From positions 1-64,000 of the forward strand of contig JAFGLU010000008.1 in NCBI GenBank assembly GCA_016927865.1: DNA of 64,000 bases, in the 5' to 3' direction. The translations under genes were made by a program, and so were the position numbers. Positions 23,435 to 32,353 of this stretch are shown piece by piece; within the stretch, counting starts at the first letter, position 1; each line of letters opens with the position of its first letter. The notes beneath the pieces are model-generated. The model saw only the letters and a program-made list of their open reading frames with translations. It had not been told where the DNA came from and made no database searches. Source of the stretch: Anaerolineaceae bacterium (GTDB lineage: Bacteria > Chloroflexota > Anaerolineae > Anaerolineales > Anaerolineaceae).

Positions 23435-25024
23435 ATGTCACGCACCACGATTAATGCTGCATTACGGTTCTTAGATACAGTCGTGTTAATTTCTCACAAC
23501 ACGACTATCCCCGAGGAAAAGCTTACCGAAGAAAATGGTTGGAAAAAGGGAAAGCGTCCTGGTGCGAATGGTTTCTATTTTGTTCATTCTTTCGAAACCA
23601 GGACAACGGGTGCTAATGTCTTTGTGAAGTATTACGAGCCAACGAAATATAACCTGGCAAGCATTTCCCTTTCGTTTTCGGTTCCGAAGGTTTATCAGGG
23701 GAATAATATTGTAAACATCCCTCAAGATGCTGACATACTTTCGGCACTATATGAGGAAGTATATAATCCATTATTTGATTGGCTAGATGAGCCTGTTCCC
23801 TTTGTAGAAGAGGCGGTATTTGGCCGCATCGATATTAGTGTAAATCTGATTGTGAGAAAAGATCTGTTGCTCGACTACCTGGAGGTTGCGAAATTAAACT
23901 ATCTGTCCAAGTATAGGCGAGGGCCGTATAACAACAACGACACCAAAACCCATAAGAATGGAGATGATAATGGGGTCACATATGAGATAGAGAAGAATCG
24001 AATATCTTTATACGACAAGTTGCTTGAGGCGGGATTAGAAAAAAATGATGGTGCATTGAGACTTGAGGATTCAAGTACGAGCTTGCAATACATTGGATTC
24101 AAATTTGGGGTAAGGAGTTTACGAGTGAAGGATTTACTACCGCGGATGTGTATTGATTTACTTCGTAAGGATCTTTGCCTGCTGCGGTTAGATATTCCTA
24201 GGACCGCAGAAAAAAGCTCTATGGCATTTTCTGAGTACTGTAGGTTTAGCAGATTTAAAATTATCATGGATATTGTAGATTACATCAGGGAATATCCAGG
24301 AGTTTCTAAAAAGGAGATAGCATCGCATTTTGGGATTACACGAAGAGCATTGAATAAGCATTTTAAGATTATCGAAAAATACGACTTGCTTTATTCGTGC
24401 TCGTGCAAAAAACCTTTGCGAGCTCTAACCCTCGATGAGAATGGGATGCAGGAAGTATATGTAGATGACCGATTTGTTCCCGATAATCACTATGATATTT
24501 CACTTCTGCTGAGCGGAGGTGATAATGATTTATCCTCGTCCGGAAATGGGATCCAAACCGAAAAGAATGTGGATGAGGGGCAAATTGTGAATGGATCTCA
24601 GTCTTTTGCGCGAGATGAGATATCAAGAGACATAGACACAACCTTCGGTTGTGAGTTTGATGATAGAAAGATTCTTGAACCTTGCGTATTGGATGTGCCG
24701 GCAAAAGATGGCTCAATTGACTCAAGAGTGTGTATTGAAAGTAACGTTCATGAAACCAATAATGCTGAAAACAAACCTCTCAAAGATCATGTCATTCTCC
24801 AAAACGATATTGTTAACGCCACTTCATTGGACGTGGGGTTGTGTTCTCCGCTTACAATTTGGACAATGGAGACGTCTGGAAGTGTTCAAGTAGGTAGTAA
24901 CAACAGAAGAAGAAAAGAAAGAGCGGGGAGAGAAAAGGCGCAGAATGCAAGTAGCTCTAAGAAAGATAAGATGAATAAGCTTATTTGCCGTGAGGGAAGC
25001 CTAGCTCCACCTGCCGCTTTATGA
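23435..25024 (+). CDS. Phage/plasmid-type replication protein with C-terminal HTH
   Basis: Start at MSRTTINAALRF with GAGAGG upstream. The core (FGRIDISVNLIVRKDLLLDY ... VTYEIEKNRISLYDKLLE) has the pattern of replication-initiation proteins of small plasmids and filamentous phages (RstA/gene II-like). A helix-turn-helix follows (SKKEIASHFGITRRALNKHF). The last ~170 residues are low-complexity and acidic. The gene is noticeably AT-richer than its surroundings, a sign of transfer. It likely nicks or initiates replication of the excised element; the family assignment is by pattern only. Confidence 0.65.
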   Translation: MSRTTINAALRFLDTVVLISHNTTIPEEKLTEENGWKKGKRPGANGFYFVHSFETRTTGANVFVKYYEPTKYNLASISLSFSVPKVYQGNNIVNIPQDADILSALYEEVYNPLFDWLDEPVPFVEEAVFGRIDISVNLIVRKDLLLDYLEVAKLNYLSKYRRGPYNNNDTKTHKNGDDNGVTYEIEKNRISLYDKLLEAGLEKNDGALRLEDSSTSLQYIGFKFGVRSLRVKDLLPRMCIDLLRKDLCLLRLDIPRTAEKSSMAFSEYCRFSRFKIIMDIVDYIREYPGVSKKEIASHFGITRRALNKHFKIIEKYDLLYSCSCKKPLRALTLDENGMQEVYVDDRFVPDNHYDISLLLSGGDNDLSSSGNGIQTEKNVDEGQIVNGSQSFARDEISRDIDTTFGCEFDDRKILEPCVLDVPAKDGSIDSRVCIESNVHETNNAENKPLKDHVILQNDIVNATSLDVGLCSPLTIWTMETSGSVQVGSNNRRRKERAGREKAQNASSSKKDKMNKLICREGSLAPPAAL

Positions 25025-25158
25025 AACGGTGGAAATTTCAGCGCTGTATTAAGTACTTGGTATTTACTGTCCTTTGCGCATATTCTATTCGCATAGTCTG
25101 AGGTGGTGGTATAATGCCATAGAACAAATAGCCTATTTTCCTGGCTTAGGAGGTTTCT

Positions 25159-26343
25159 ATGGCCCGAAGACGTAGCAATAACGAAGGGAGCATCTACCAG
25201 CGCAAAGACGGACGTTGGGTTGCTCAACTTTCTGTGGATGGGAAACGGCTGAGTAAATATTTCAAGACCCAGCGAGATGCTCGGGCTTGGGTCAAAGAAA
25301 TGCAAACCAAGATAAACGAAGGCCTCACATATCTGGGAATGAATGTCACCCTGGAGGAGTACCTGAAAGAATGGCTACTGACCACAAAAATGACCCTCCG
25401 CCCAAAAACCTTCATTCAATACACTCAAATTGTCAACCAGCACATCCTGCCGGCTTTAGGTTCTCGGAAGTTGCAGGATATTCGCCCGGATATGATCCAG
25501 ACCTGCTACAACCACTGGATAGCGCAAGGGATGAGTGCCAGGACCGTTCGGCTCAACCATGCTGTGCTTCACAAAGCACTCAACCATGCGATGAAGCTGG
25601 GGATGATCGGGAGGAACCCAACAGACCTGGCTACCAAGCCCAGAATCACAAAAACTGAGATGAAAACCTTCGATGATACCCAGGTGCGCACTTTCTTGCT
25701 TGCTGCGCAAGGTGCCCGCTTATATGCGTTGTTTAATTTGGCATTGACAACCGGACTTCGCCAAGGCGAATTGCTGGGCTTGAAATGGTCTGATATTGAT
25801 TGGAATACCCGCAAAATCAGTATTCAGCGACAGGTTCAGAGGTTGAGGGGGCAGGGGGTGATATTCAGCGAACCAAAGTCAAGTGCCGGCCGCCGAAAGA
25901 TCGCCATTGGCAAACAAACGGTTGAAGTGCTCAGAACACACTATCAACAGCAGCAAATAGAACGAGAATTCGCTGGAGATCGCTGGGTTGAAAATGATCT
26001 GGTGTTTCCTTCGACCTTGGGCACCCCTCTGGATTCCCGCAATCTCTTCCGAATATTCAAGGAAATTCTTCAGCAGACCTCGTTGCCAAACATCCGATTT
26101 CACGATTTGCGCCACACTGCGGCGACATTGCTCCTGCAGCAAAATGTTCACCCGAAAGTGGTGCAGGAACGATTGGGACACTCAGATATCAGCCTGACCT
26201 TGAACACCTACTCGCATGTGGTTCCTGGGATGCAAGAAGAGGCTGCGGATAAGATGGATGAGCTGCTGACCATGACCGATGTGTCTGATGCATTAGGAAA
26301 CCCACCTGTTCGCCAAGAATCCATAAAGAAAACGCGGGTTTAA
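25159..26343 (+). CDS. Tyrosine recombinase/phage-type integrase
   Basis: 394 aa with TTAGGAGG before the start. An AP2-like N-terminal DNA-binding stretch (GSIYQRKDGRWVAQLSVDGK) is followed by a SAM-like core-binding domain (TLEEYLKEWL). The catalytic domain has Arg in TTGLRQGELLGLKW, HDLRHTAATLLL, GHSDISLT and Tyr in LNTYSHV, so all the R-H-R-H-Y residues are present. It should integrate and excise this element; the attachment sites were not found. It faces the convergent TPR gene across copy 3 of the double palindrome. Confidence 0.95.
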   Translation: MARRRSNNEGSIYQRKDGRWVAQLSVDGKRLSKYFKTQRDARAWVKEMQTKINEGLTYLGMNVTLEEYLKEWLLTTKMTLRPKTFIQYTQIVNQHILPALGSRKLQDIRPDMIQTCYNHWIAQGMSARTVRLNHAVLHKALNHAMKLGMIGRNPTDLATKPRITKTEMKTFDDTQVRTFLLAAQGARLYALFNLALTTGLRQGELLGLKWSDIDWNTRKISIQRQVQRLRGQGVIFSEPKSSAGRRKIAIGKQTVEVLRTHYQQQQIEREFAGDRWVENDLVFPSTLGTPLDSRNLFRIFKEILQQTSLPNIRFHDLRHTAATLLLQQNVHPKVVQERLGHSDISLTLNTYSHVVPGMQEEAADKMDELLTMTDVSDALGNPPVRQESIKKTRV

Positions 26344-26716
26344 TGTCGGCATTTTACTTGGTGAATGGATTGGCGGCCTGAGAATTTATTCGGTGGTTAT
26401 TGAAGTCATTAACTCCTACGTAGGAGTTAAGCACTCCCATGTGTTGGAGTTAATCCGAAACACTGGAGTGGTTTTGAATAGTCATTTACATCAGATAATC
26501 AAATTGGTCTTTTCGTTTGCTTTCCATTGGTTGGCTAAATCAGGGGGTGTTAAAGGTGATTTTCAAGGCAATTTAGGTTGCCGTCAAAGTTTTCGCTTGT
26601 CAGGTTTAGAGAATTTTGACTTCTCAGTACTCAGCAATGAAAGTGTTTGAGGCGAGTTCAGATGCTTATAGTAGTCTGAGATACGACAGGCTTATTTCAA
26701 TCAAAACATGTGCCGG
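26344..26716. other. Intergenic region between integrase and TPR gene
   Basis: About 370 bp between convergent genes. Holds copy 3 of the double palindrome; otherwise no ORF, tRNA fragment or direct repeat to the left edge of the element could be recognised. Confidence 0.4.
26409..26453. repeat. Double palindrome, copy 3
   Basis: Same order as copy 2: perfect palindrome, then the degenerate partner (CACTCC ... TTGGAGTTAA). Located about 65 bp after the integrase stop, between convergent genes, where it may serve as a two-way terminator or mark the right end of the element. Confidence 0.9.
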
Positions 26717-28030
26717 TTACGGATCGCTGACCCAATGGGCGCTCCACGAGTCGCTATGCACTTGCCCGCTATTAAGCTGGTTTGGGGGGTAAAAGATGTT
26801 TCCACTGAAAACCCCATTAACAAGTGTGTTGCTTACAAATGCCCCCTGAACGAAAAGGCCGCTTCCTCTACTGTTAGATGTAAAAGTAAAGGAAAAGGTG
26901 CCATCTGGTTCCACATAAACATTCTGTGAGTCCACCAGACAAGAATTATCAGGCCCGAGGACTAAAGTTAGTATAAAGTCGTTTATCTGTCCATCATTGG
27001 AGACATTAAAAGAGACAGGTCCCGAATAGTCACCTGAATTCGCGCTACCTTCCCACCGCCCCGCTTGGGGCACAACAGTTATGTTGGGTAGAGCATCCAA
27101 CTTAAAATCAGCAAGAAGTGCCTCCACCTGTTGGGCAAAGGCCGGGTCCAGATCGAACTGGGTGGCTTTTTCATAGTCGAAAACAGCTTTCTGGTAGTCT
27201 CCTTTTAGTAGGTAAGCCATTGCTCGGACGGCATAGATTGCGGCCAGGTCCGTCTCGGTTTCTCCAAATAGTGATGCTCCAAAAATGTCGCCGGAGACTG
27301 GAATTTCTAGTGTTGATTTTATGGCTTCCGCTGTAGCGGAAAAATAATAGGTGGTTTCAGGTGACAGTTCTATTGCCTTGTCAAAATCGGCAATGGCTAG
27401 ATCGTAATTGCCTAAATCCAGGTATGTAAGTCCACGATTATAGTAAGCCTTTGCTAGATTTGGAGAAAGTTCGATCGCCTTTTCCAAATCCACCATGGCT
27501 TGTTCATGGTTGCCCTTGGTAAAATAAGCATTTCCCCGATTGTTGTAAGCCGCAGCTGGGTCGGGCAAGAGTTCGATAGCTTTATCGAAGTCGATAATGG
27601 CTTTGTCAATTTCACCTATGGCGAGGTAGGCTAATCCACGGTCGTTGTAGGCCTCGCCTGTATCGGTTTCTTTCGCAATCGCAATGGTGAAATAATCTAT
27701 GGCCATTTCGTAATTGCCCTGATCGTAATAATCGAGGCCCAAATCGACCGTTCTTAAATTAGGTTCGGGGTAATAATTTATTGGTGTTGATTGAGGTAAG
27801 TATCGGAGAATAGCTGTTATTACTGAGACAATGAGAATTATGGGAAAAAAAACGGCCCCATCGGGAGCACTTTTGGCGCTGTGTGATGAATGGGTATGTA
27901 CTCTAGAGGTTGTTATATTTGGCGCCGATGTTTGCGGTGAAGTGGTTGATGGTTCCGGGGAATATTTCTGACGTCGAACATCCCGCACATTTCCATAAGG
28001 GTCCACAATGAAATCTGGTTTTTCAGGCAT
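26717..28030 (-). CDS. Membrane-anchored TPR-repeat protein
   Basis: 437 aa. The N-terminal ~58 residues are polar, followed by one TM helix (VFFPIILIVSVITAILRYL). Five to six TPR units follow (DLGLDYYDQGNYEMAIDYF, AYNDRGLAYLAIGEIDKAI, AYNNRGNAYFTKGNHEQAM, AYYNRGLTYLDLGNYDLAI and more). The C-terminal ~100 residues form a beta-rich domain (AGRWEGSANSGDYSGPVSFN). TPRs bind other proteins, so a scaffold outside the membrane is the likely role. Convergent with the integrase. Confidence 0.8.
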   Translation of the reverse strand: MPEKPDFIVDPYGNVRDVRRQKYSPEPSTTSPQTSAPNITTSRVHTHSSHSAKSAPDGAVFFPIILIVSVITAILRYLPQSTPINYYPEPNLRTVDLGLDYYDQGNYEMAIDYFTIAIAKETDTGEAYNDRGLAYLAIGEIDKAIIDFDKAIELLPDPAAAYNNRGNAYFTKGNHEQAMVDLEKAIELSPNLAKAYYNRGLTYLDLGNYDLAIADFDKAIELSPETTYYFSATAEAIKSTLEIPVSGDIFGASLFGETETDLAAIYAVRAMAYLLKGDYQKAVFDYEKATQFDLDPAFAQQVEALLADFKLDALPNITVVPQAGRWEGSANSGDYSGPVSFNVSNDGQINDFILTLVLGPDNSCLVDSQNVYVEPDGTFSFTFTSNSRGSGLFVQGAFVSNTLVNGVFSGNIFYPPNQLNSGQVHSDSWSAHWVSDP

Positions 28031-28534
28031 ATCGTAACCTCTCTGCTAACTATGAGGCTGAACGAAGAATTTCATTACCCGAGAATACCTCTAGACATCC
28101 AATCCACCCCTCAAAAAACAAAATAAAGGACTATATCCCAACTCTATGATTATGACTTTTCGGAACGCTCTATATCTATTGTAATACTTTATCTTGATAA
28201 TTAACAATTCTTTGCTTTTGTCCTAATCTCTAGCCCTTGTTGCGATTTCTAGCTTTGGAGATTTTTTTGAATGTGATATGGAATCATGATTACAATCTTC
28301 TCGTCGAGTCGAGTTCTAAGATCCGAGTGGTGAATTTTGCAGCGCTTTTCCCTCAAGAACCTCGGATTATTTTTGCCTTACGATCAACCAGGTTGAATTC
28401 GCTTATCCTATACATTTAAGTATAGGATGATGAAACGAGTCTTAAGTTAAGGGGCAATTTGAACTACGAGTTCTACCCCACGAAAGTGAATTCTGCTATG
28501 ATGTTTCGAAACATCATTCCTACAGGAGGATTTT
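28031..28534. other. AT-rich intergenic region between divergent genes
   Basis: 500 bp with only implausible short frames. Contains a perfect 9-bp inverted repeat ATCCTATAC-ATTTAA-GTATAGGAT at 28405-28428, about 105 bp before the nuclease-like gene, which may be an operator. Confidence 0.45.
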
Positions 28535-29032
28535 GTGGTGAATAACTACCTTGAGCAGTTGGTTGCCGAATGGTATGAATTCCGAGGATATTTCGTTCGG
28601 AGAAATATTATGGTGGCACCGCACCCGAATGGTGGATTTGAATCCGAATTGGATGTGATCGCCTACCATCCCAAAGACGGGCTCCTGGTACATATCGAAC
28701 CTTCTATGGATGCCGATAGCTGGGAGGTGCGCGAGAGAAGGTTTTCAAAGAAATTCCAGTTGGGGAGAGAGTACATTCCTAAACTCTTTGAAGGAATAAT
28801 ATTGCCTCGGGAAATTCGACAGATTGCTCTGCTAGGTTTTGCTAGTAAAGCGAACCATACTCACCTGGGAGGTGGCGAAATCATGCTGGTGAACGAATTA
28901 CTGTTGGAGATTTTGTCTGAAATTAAGGACAAGCAAATAGCGAGTGAAGCTATTCCGGAGCATTTATCCATATTACGAACATTGCAATTCGTCTCTGAGT
29001 ATAGAAAAGATATCAAGCAATTCTGGAAATAA
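28535..29032 (+). CDS. PD-(D/E)XK nuclease-like protein lacking the usual lysine
   Basis: 165 aa, GTG start with AGGAGG 5 nt upstream (a second GTG follows directly). The layout Glu12, then E38-x-D40 in ELDVIAYHPKDG and a strand HIEPS (E55, S57), mimics the PD-(D/E)XK nuclease core, where a lysine would sit at position 57. The fold is therefore likely but activity is doubtful. Isolated gene between minus-strand accessory genes; no partner is obvious. Confidence 0.55.
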   Translation: MVNNYLEQLVAEWYEFRGYFVRRNIMVAPHPNGGFESELDVIAYHPKDGLLVHIEPSMDADSWEVRERRFSKKFQLGREYIPKLFEGIILPREIRQIALLGFASKANHTHLGGGEIMLVNELLLEILSEIKDKQIASEAIPEHLSILRTLQFVSEYRKDIKQFWK

Positions 29033-29243
29033 GCTGTTAGTGTCCGAAGAGAATAGTGACAAAAGTTTAGGCTAAATGGTGGTGATGTAAAAAAACGCCA
29101 AACGGTTTGTGTATCATTGATGAGGCGGGTGCGATCCCTGTTTGAGAATAGGAGAAACTATAAGCAAAAATCGCTCATAAATTCGCGTGATCCCACGAGT
29201 TTGGTTCACACTTTGTTGGGTAGCCTTTTGTATGTTCTATTTG

Positions 29244-30488
29244 TTATCTCTGAAGAAATTGTGCAACCAGAAACCATAGTGAAATTGAGCCAGCACACGC
29301 GCCAAGTAATAATATTGCGCCGATGATTGAAGCCACAACGCTACATCCTCGTCCAGCGGGTTGCACATAGAAGGGACGGGCTCGCATTTTCAATCGTGCT
29401 TTGTCAACCTGCGTGCCTACAAGACTCGCAATTTGCTCTAGCCGTTTTACTTCTTTTCGACCTACTCGTCCATCAACAATCGTCATTATCTCGGAGATTG
29501 CATATACCGCCTTGCGAGTTTCTTCATCTTCAACACTTGCTATTTTTGCGATCCAGTTGTCTGCATCGCCCCACTGACTACCAAGATTTTCGGGGACAAA
29601 ATTGGGATGAAGTTTTCTCAGATCCGCTGCCAACTCCTTATACGCGGCGAGTTCGTTTTCACTGACGCGCCCATCTGCCCCCATAATATTTAGCGCGCTT
29701 GCTAACAATAATTCTGGCCTGGCTTGAATTGGAATTTGGATGTCATGGATATATTCGATACCCATCCCACGCCCACGCACACGAGCCTGTACCGTGCGCC
29801 CCAGCCCTTTGGTGAAGTAATAGTTCCAACCTCCCGCAAGTATTATGCTTATGCCAGGGACAACTACACTTAGTAGGAATTTTTCAGAGAGATAGTGGCG
29901 GGCGATTTCGCGTGACAGACTCTTCGATGCCCAGTCTTGAAATTTGCGCCTTGTTAATCCTGCCCGCATTAACCTGCGAGCTTGTTGCTTTGCTACGCCA
30001 GGCGCCAGTTTTTGAAGCGCATTGCCGGTTAGCTCTCCAGCTTTGATACCCATCCCCATTGCAAATATTTCTTGTATATCTTCGGTGTCATTGGGATTTA
30101 CTGATAAACCGTATAAGTTGCATAGATCGTAGGCCGTCCGAGTTTGTAGTTGAACTGTGAAGCCTGTTTCACCTGCAAATGCAGCTATTCCAATTGGAAT
30201 AGTGACGACCAAACCGGGAACTGCGATACTAGACGATGCGAGAGCAGCAGAACCAACAGCTGCCACCGATATTACAGTGGCAGAAGCAGCACCTGCCAAT
30301 GCTGCCATCCATGCTTGTTGAGTAATATACCTTTCAGCAATAATGTCTTTTGGTAAGCCGGGATACTTTTTGATGAGGTAATCTGTAGACGCGTTCTTTG
30401 CATATCGTTTCAAGGTCTCGGTCAGCAGGCGAGTAAACCAATCTTGTGATTGATTAAATACTGACTGAGATTTGTTGTTGTCGGTCAT
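29244..30488 (-). CDS. EcsC-like/TerB-like fusion protein
   Basis: 414 aa. Residues ~55-230 have glycine/alanine-rich helices (AALAGAASATVISVAAVGSA, GLVVTIPIGIAAFAGETG) and LYGLSVNPNDTEDIQEIFAM, resembling the EcsC family. Residues ~255-375 carry two acidic helix-loop elements (IMGADGRVSENELAAYKELA and IMTIVDGRVGRKEVKRLEQI) typical of TerB-like metal-binding bundles. A C-terminal TM helix (VVASIIGAILLLGACAGSIS) ends it. TerB-like domains occur in stress and phage-response systems; the exact role is unknown. Confidence 0.65.
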   Translation of the reverse strand: MTDNNKSQSVFNQSQDWFTRLLTETLKRYAKNASTDYLIKKYPGLPKDIIAERYITQQAWMAALAGAASATVISVAAVGSAALASSSIAVPGLVVTIPIGIAAFAGETGFTVQLQTRTAYDLCNLYGLSVNPNDTEDIQEIFAMGMGIKAGELTGNALQKLAPGVAKQQARRLMRAGLTRRKFQDWASKSLSREIARHYLSEKFLLSVVVPGISIILAGGWNYYFTKGLGRTVQARVRGRGMGIEYIHDIQIPIQARPELLLASALNIMGADGRVSENELAAYKELAADLRKLHPNFVPENLGSQWGDADNWIAKIASVEDEETRKAVYAISEIMTIVDGRVGRKEVKRLEQIASLVGTQVDKARLKMRARPFYVQPAGRGCSVVASIIGAILLLGACAGSISLWFLVAQFLQR

Positions 30489-30692
30489 TTGTTATATCTC
30501 CAGTATTGAAGTGCGATAGACGAACCTATAAAGGAGAGCAGACTGCCCACCGGTTTGCGTTACCTGCGTGTGGACAGGTGTGATCAATGTTCGGAAGCAG
30601 GAAAAACTTGAAGCGAGGAAAATGCTTGAAAATGCCGCACGCGAAGCGTCCCACACGTCAGTTGCACGCTTTGTTGGGCACGGTTTTGAAAA

Positions 30693-31295
30693 CTACTTGA
30701 TTGACAGAATAAATGAGTCAATTTCTTCTTGATTCCAATTAGATTCTTGCCCCATAATGAAAAGCATAACTTTGCTGTTTTTACCATCGAATAGTCCACT
30801 TACAATTTGCTTCATCGGATTGCCGTTTTCATCTGTCCCTTCGTAAACCATAAGGTTGACTTGTTGCCCTCTAATGGTAACTTCTTTTTCTTCAACAAGT
30901 TTCATTTCGTATCCCTGCCTATTTGATGACTTCTGCATACTTAATTGAATTTGCAGGCGCATTTCTTCTTCATCGGCTTCGATATTAGGCGACATTGAAG
31001 CAATCATTATTATAGGACGGTAATTTTCCGTATCAGCAGATTGGAAATCCCCTATAGTAATCATTTGCATAAATCCCAGATTCATAGCCATCTGTTCTTG
31101 ATACCCTAATGGCAGTTTGTAATCAATTATTTCTTTTGCAGTCGCCGCCGCTTCTTCTGGCGTGTCTTGAACCATTGTTTCTTGAAGTACCTTGCCAGAT
31201 ATTTTTAAAGCAATCCACCCACCAACACAGATACAAATACATAACGCAATCATACCTCCGATGATTCCAAGAACTATTTTTGTATTTTTGCTCAT
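30693..31295 (-). CDS. Single-pass membrane protein, hypothetical
   Basis: Start chosen at MSKNTKIVLGIIGG (AAAGGG about 9 nt upstream); the frame is open 48 codons further. A TM helix (GIIGGMIALCICICVGGWIA) anchors it; the remaining ~160 residues (LPLGYQEQMAMNLGFMQMIT ... FDGKNSKVMLFIMGQESN) form an exported alpha/beta domain of unknown family. Next to the EcsC/TerB gene in the accessory stretch. Confidence 0.6.
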   Translation of the reverse strand: MSKNTKIVLGIIGGMIALCICICVGGWIALKISGKVLQETMVQDTPEEAAATAKEIIDYKLPLGYQEQMAMNLGFMQMITIGDFQSADTENYRPIIMIASMSPNIEADEEEMRLQIQLSMQKSSNRQGYEMKLVEEKEVTIRGQQVNLMVYEGTDENGNPMKQIVSGLFDGKNSKVMLFIMGQESNWNQEEIDSFILSIK

Positions 31296-31629
31296 TTGTA
31301 ATAACCCTTTATTATTGTTTGTTTGACCAAGTGCCCAACGATTAATTAGACGGACACTTGATAGGTCGTAATTATGTTTCATTACTGCCCTGTGAAGATG
31401 GAAAATGCTGCAAATAGGTTGCGCAGTAACTTTTGACAAAGACGATATTTCTTTTCTCTAAGCTATTATATAGCCCATTCAAAAAACTTTAGGCGTGACC
31501 AACAATTTCATCATTCGCCCAGCCGAAAATGATGATGTTCACTCATGTAAATACGAAGTTTGCAAATAGTGTCGATGAAAATCAATTGACCTTAAAGAAT
31601 CTGAATTGCTGTCAAACTGCTGTCAAAGC

Positions 31630-31657
31630 AGAAGACCTGCTGAAAAGCAGGCCTTCT
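31630..31657 (-). terminator. Probable terminator of the tRNA gene
   Basis: 12-bp stem with one mismatch (AGAAGACCTGCT / AGCAGGCCTTCT) and a 4-nt loop, 48 bp beyond the tRNA 3' end. The T-tract after it on the minus strand is weak (TGCTTT). Confidence 0.45.
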
Positions 31658-31704
31658 AAACAGTACTTGTGGGGGTTGCGGCGTAGCACCCCGCCATATT
31701 TAGG

Positions 31705-31776
31705 TGATCCACCAGGGACTCGAACCCTGAACCTGCTGATTAAGAGTCAGTTGCTCTACCATTGAGCTAGTGGACC
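31705..31776 (-). tRNA. tRNA-Lys (anticodon CTT)
   Basis: 72 nt folding as a cloverleaf: acceptor GGTCCAC / GTGGATC, D-stem GCTC / GAGC, anticodon stem CTGA / TCAG with loop CTCTTAA (anticodon CTT), T-arm with GTTCGAGTC, discriminator A. CCA is not encoded. Its 3' end points toward the accessory region, the orientation expected if the tRNA is an integration target. Confidence 0.93.
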
Positions 31777-31825
31777 CTGGCGCACTTAACGCGCCCGCTA
31801 TTTTAGCACACAAACGGCTTTTTGT

Positions 31826-32344
31826 TTAGGGTATCCGAAATTCTGCCAGCCAGGCATCCACCCAGTCCAGACGTTTTTCGCCGACTCCTTCACGGGTGAC
31901 GGGACGCATTTGCTGCATCAGATCCAGCGCGGCGGCTCGGTCGAGGCCGCGCAGGCGCAACAGGGCGTAGGAGGCCATGCCGGTGCGGTGCATTCCGGCG
32001 GCACAGTGGATGAGTACCCAGCTTCCGGCGTCAATTTCGCGGTTGATAGTTTGCAGTTCTCGCAGCAGTTCAAAGCGCCGCGGGGCGGGCAGGTCCTGGC
32101 CGTTGGCCTGTTCGAACCAGTGCCAGACCAGACCCATTCTGAGCACGGCCTCGCCCAGATGCTGCGCGCCTTCTGCGGTGGACAGCAGGGTGAGAACGGT
32201 GGTAAGCCCTTGGGATTGCCAGTCGCCGAGTTTGCCCGGAGAGGGTTTGCCCCACAAGCCCAGCCGGCCCGCACCCAGCTCTATCAGCCGGGGGGCCTTT
32301 TGTTTTTCAGAAGAGGGGGTCCGAGAAAAGTCGATGATGGTCAT
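31826..32344 (-). CDS. Dual-specificity/tyrosine phosphatase-like protein
   Basis: 172 aa. The P-loop signature VLIHCAAGMHRTGMASY (HC-x5-R, catalytic Cys in HCAAGMHR) identifies a cysteine-dependent phosphatase. The upstream region (LGLWGKPSPGKLGDWQSQGL) matches the first strand of dual-specificity folds. The general acid Asp is not obvious. Cytoplasmic; likely acts on phosphotyrosine or a small phosphorylated substrate. Confidence 0.82.
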   Translation of the reverse strand: MTIIDFSRTPSSEKQKAPRLIELGAGRLGLWGKPSPGKLGDWQSQGLTTVLTLLSTAEGAQHLGEAVLRMGLVWHWFEQANGQDLPAPRRFELLRELQTINREIDAGSWVLIHCAAGMHRTGMASYALLRLRGLDRAAALDLMQQMRPVTREGVGEKRLDWVDAWLAEFRIP

Positions 32345-32353
32345 GGAGTAATC

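Noticed and set aside
19200-26716. Direct repeats marking attL/attR of the integrative element
   Set aside because: Compared both ends by eye; no shared segment longer than chance apart from the internal palindromes.
28237-28419. 60-codon plus-strand frame
   Set aside because: No ribosome site, AT-rich low-information sequence, no recognisable pattern.
30544-30690. ACGC-GAA-GCGT mini-hairpin resembling the GAA-tip palindromes
   Set aside because: Stem of only 4 bp and none of the outer or inner conserved parts; likely chance.
31529-31765. Open frame on the plus strand ending GDPPGTRTLNLLIKSQLLYH
   Set aside because: It is the antisense of the tRNA-Lys gene, a well-known false protein; the rest has no coding character.
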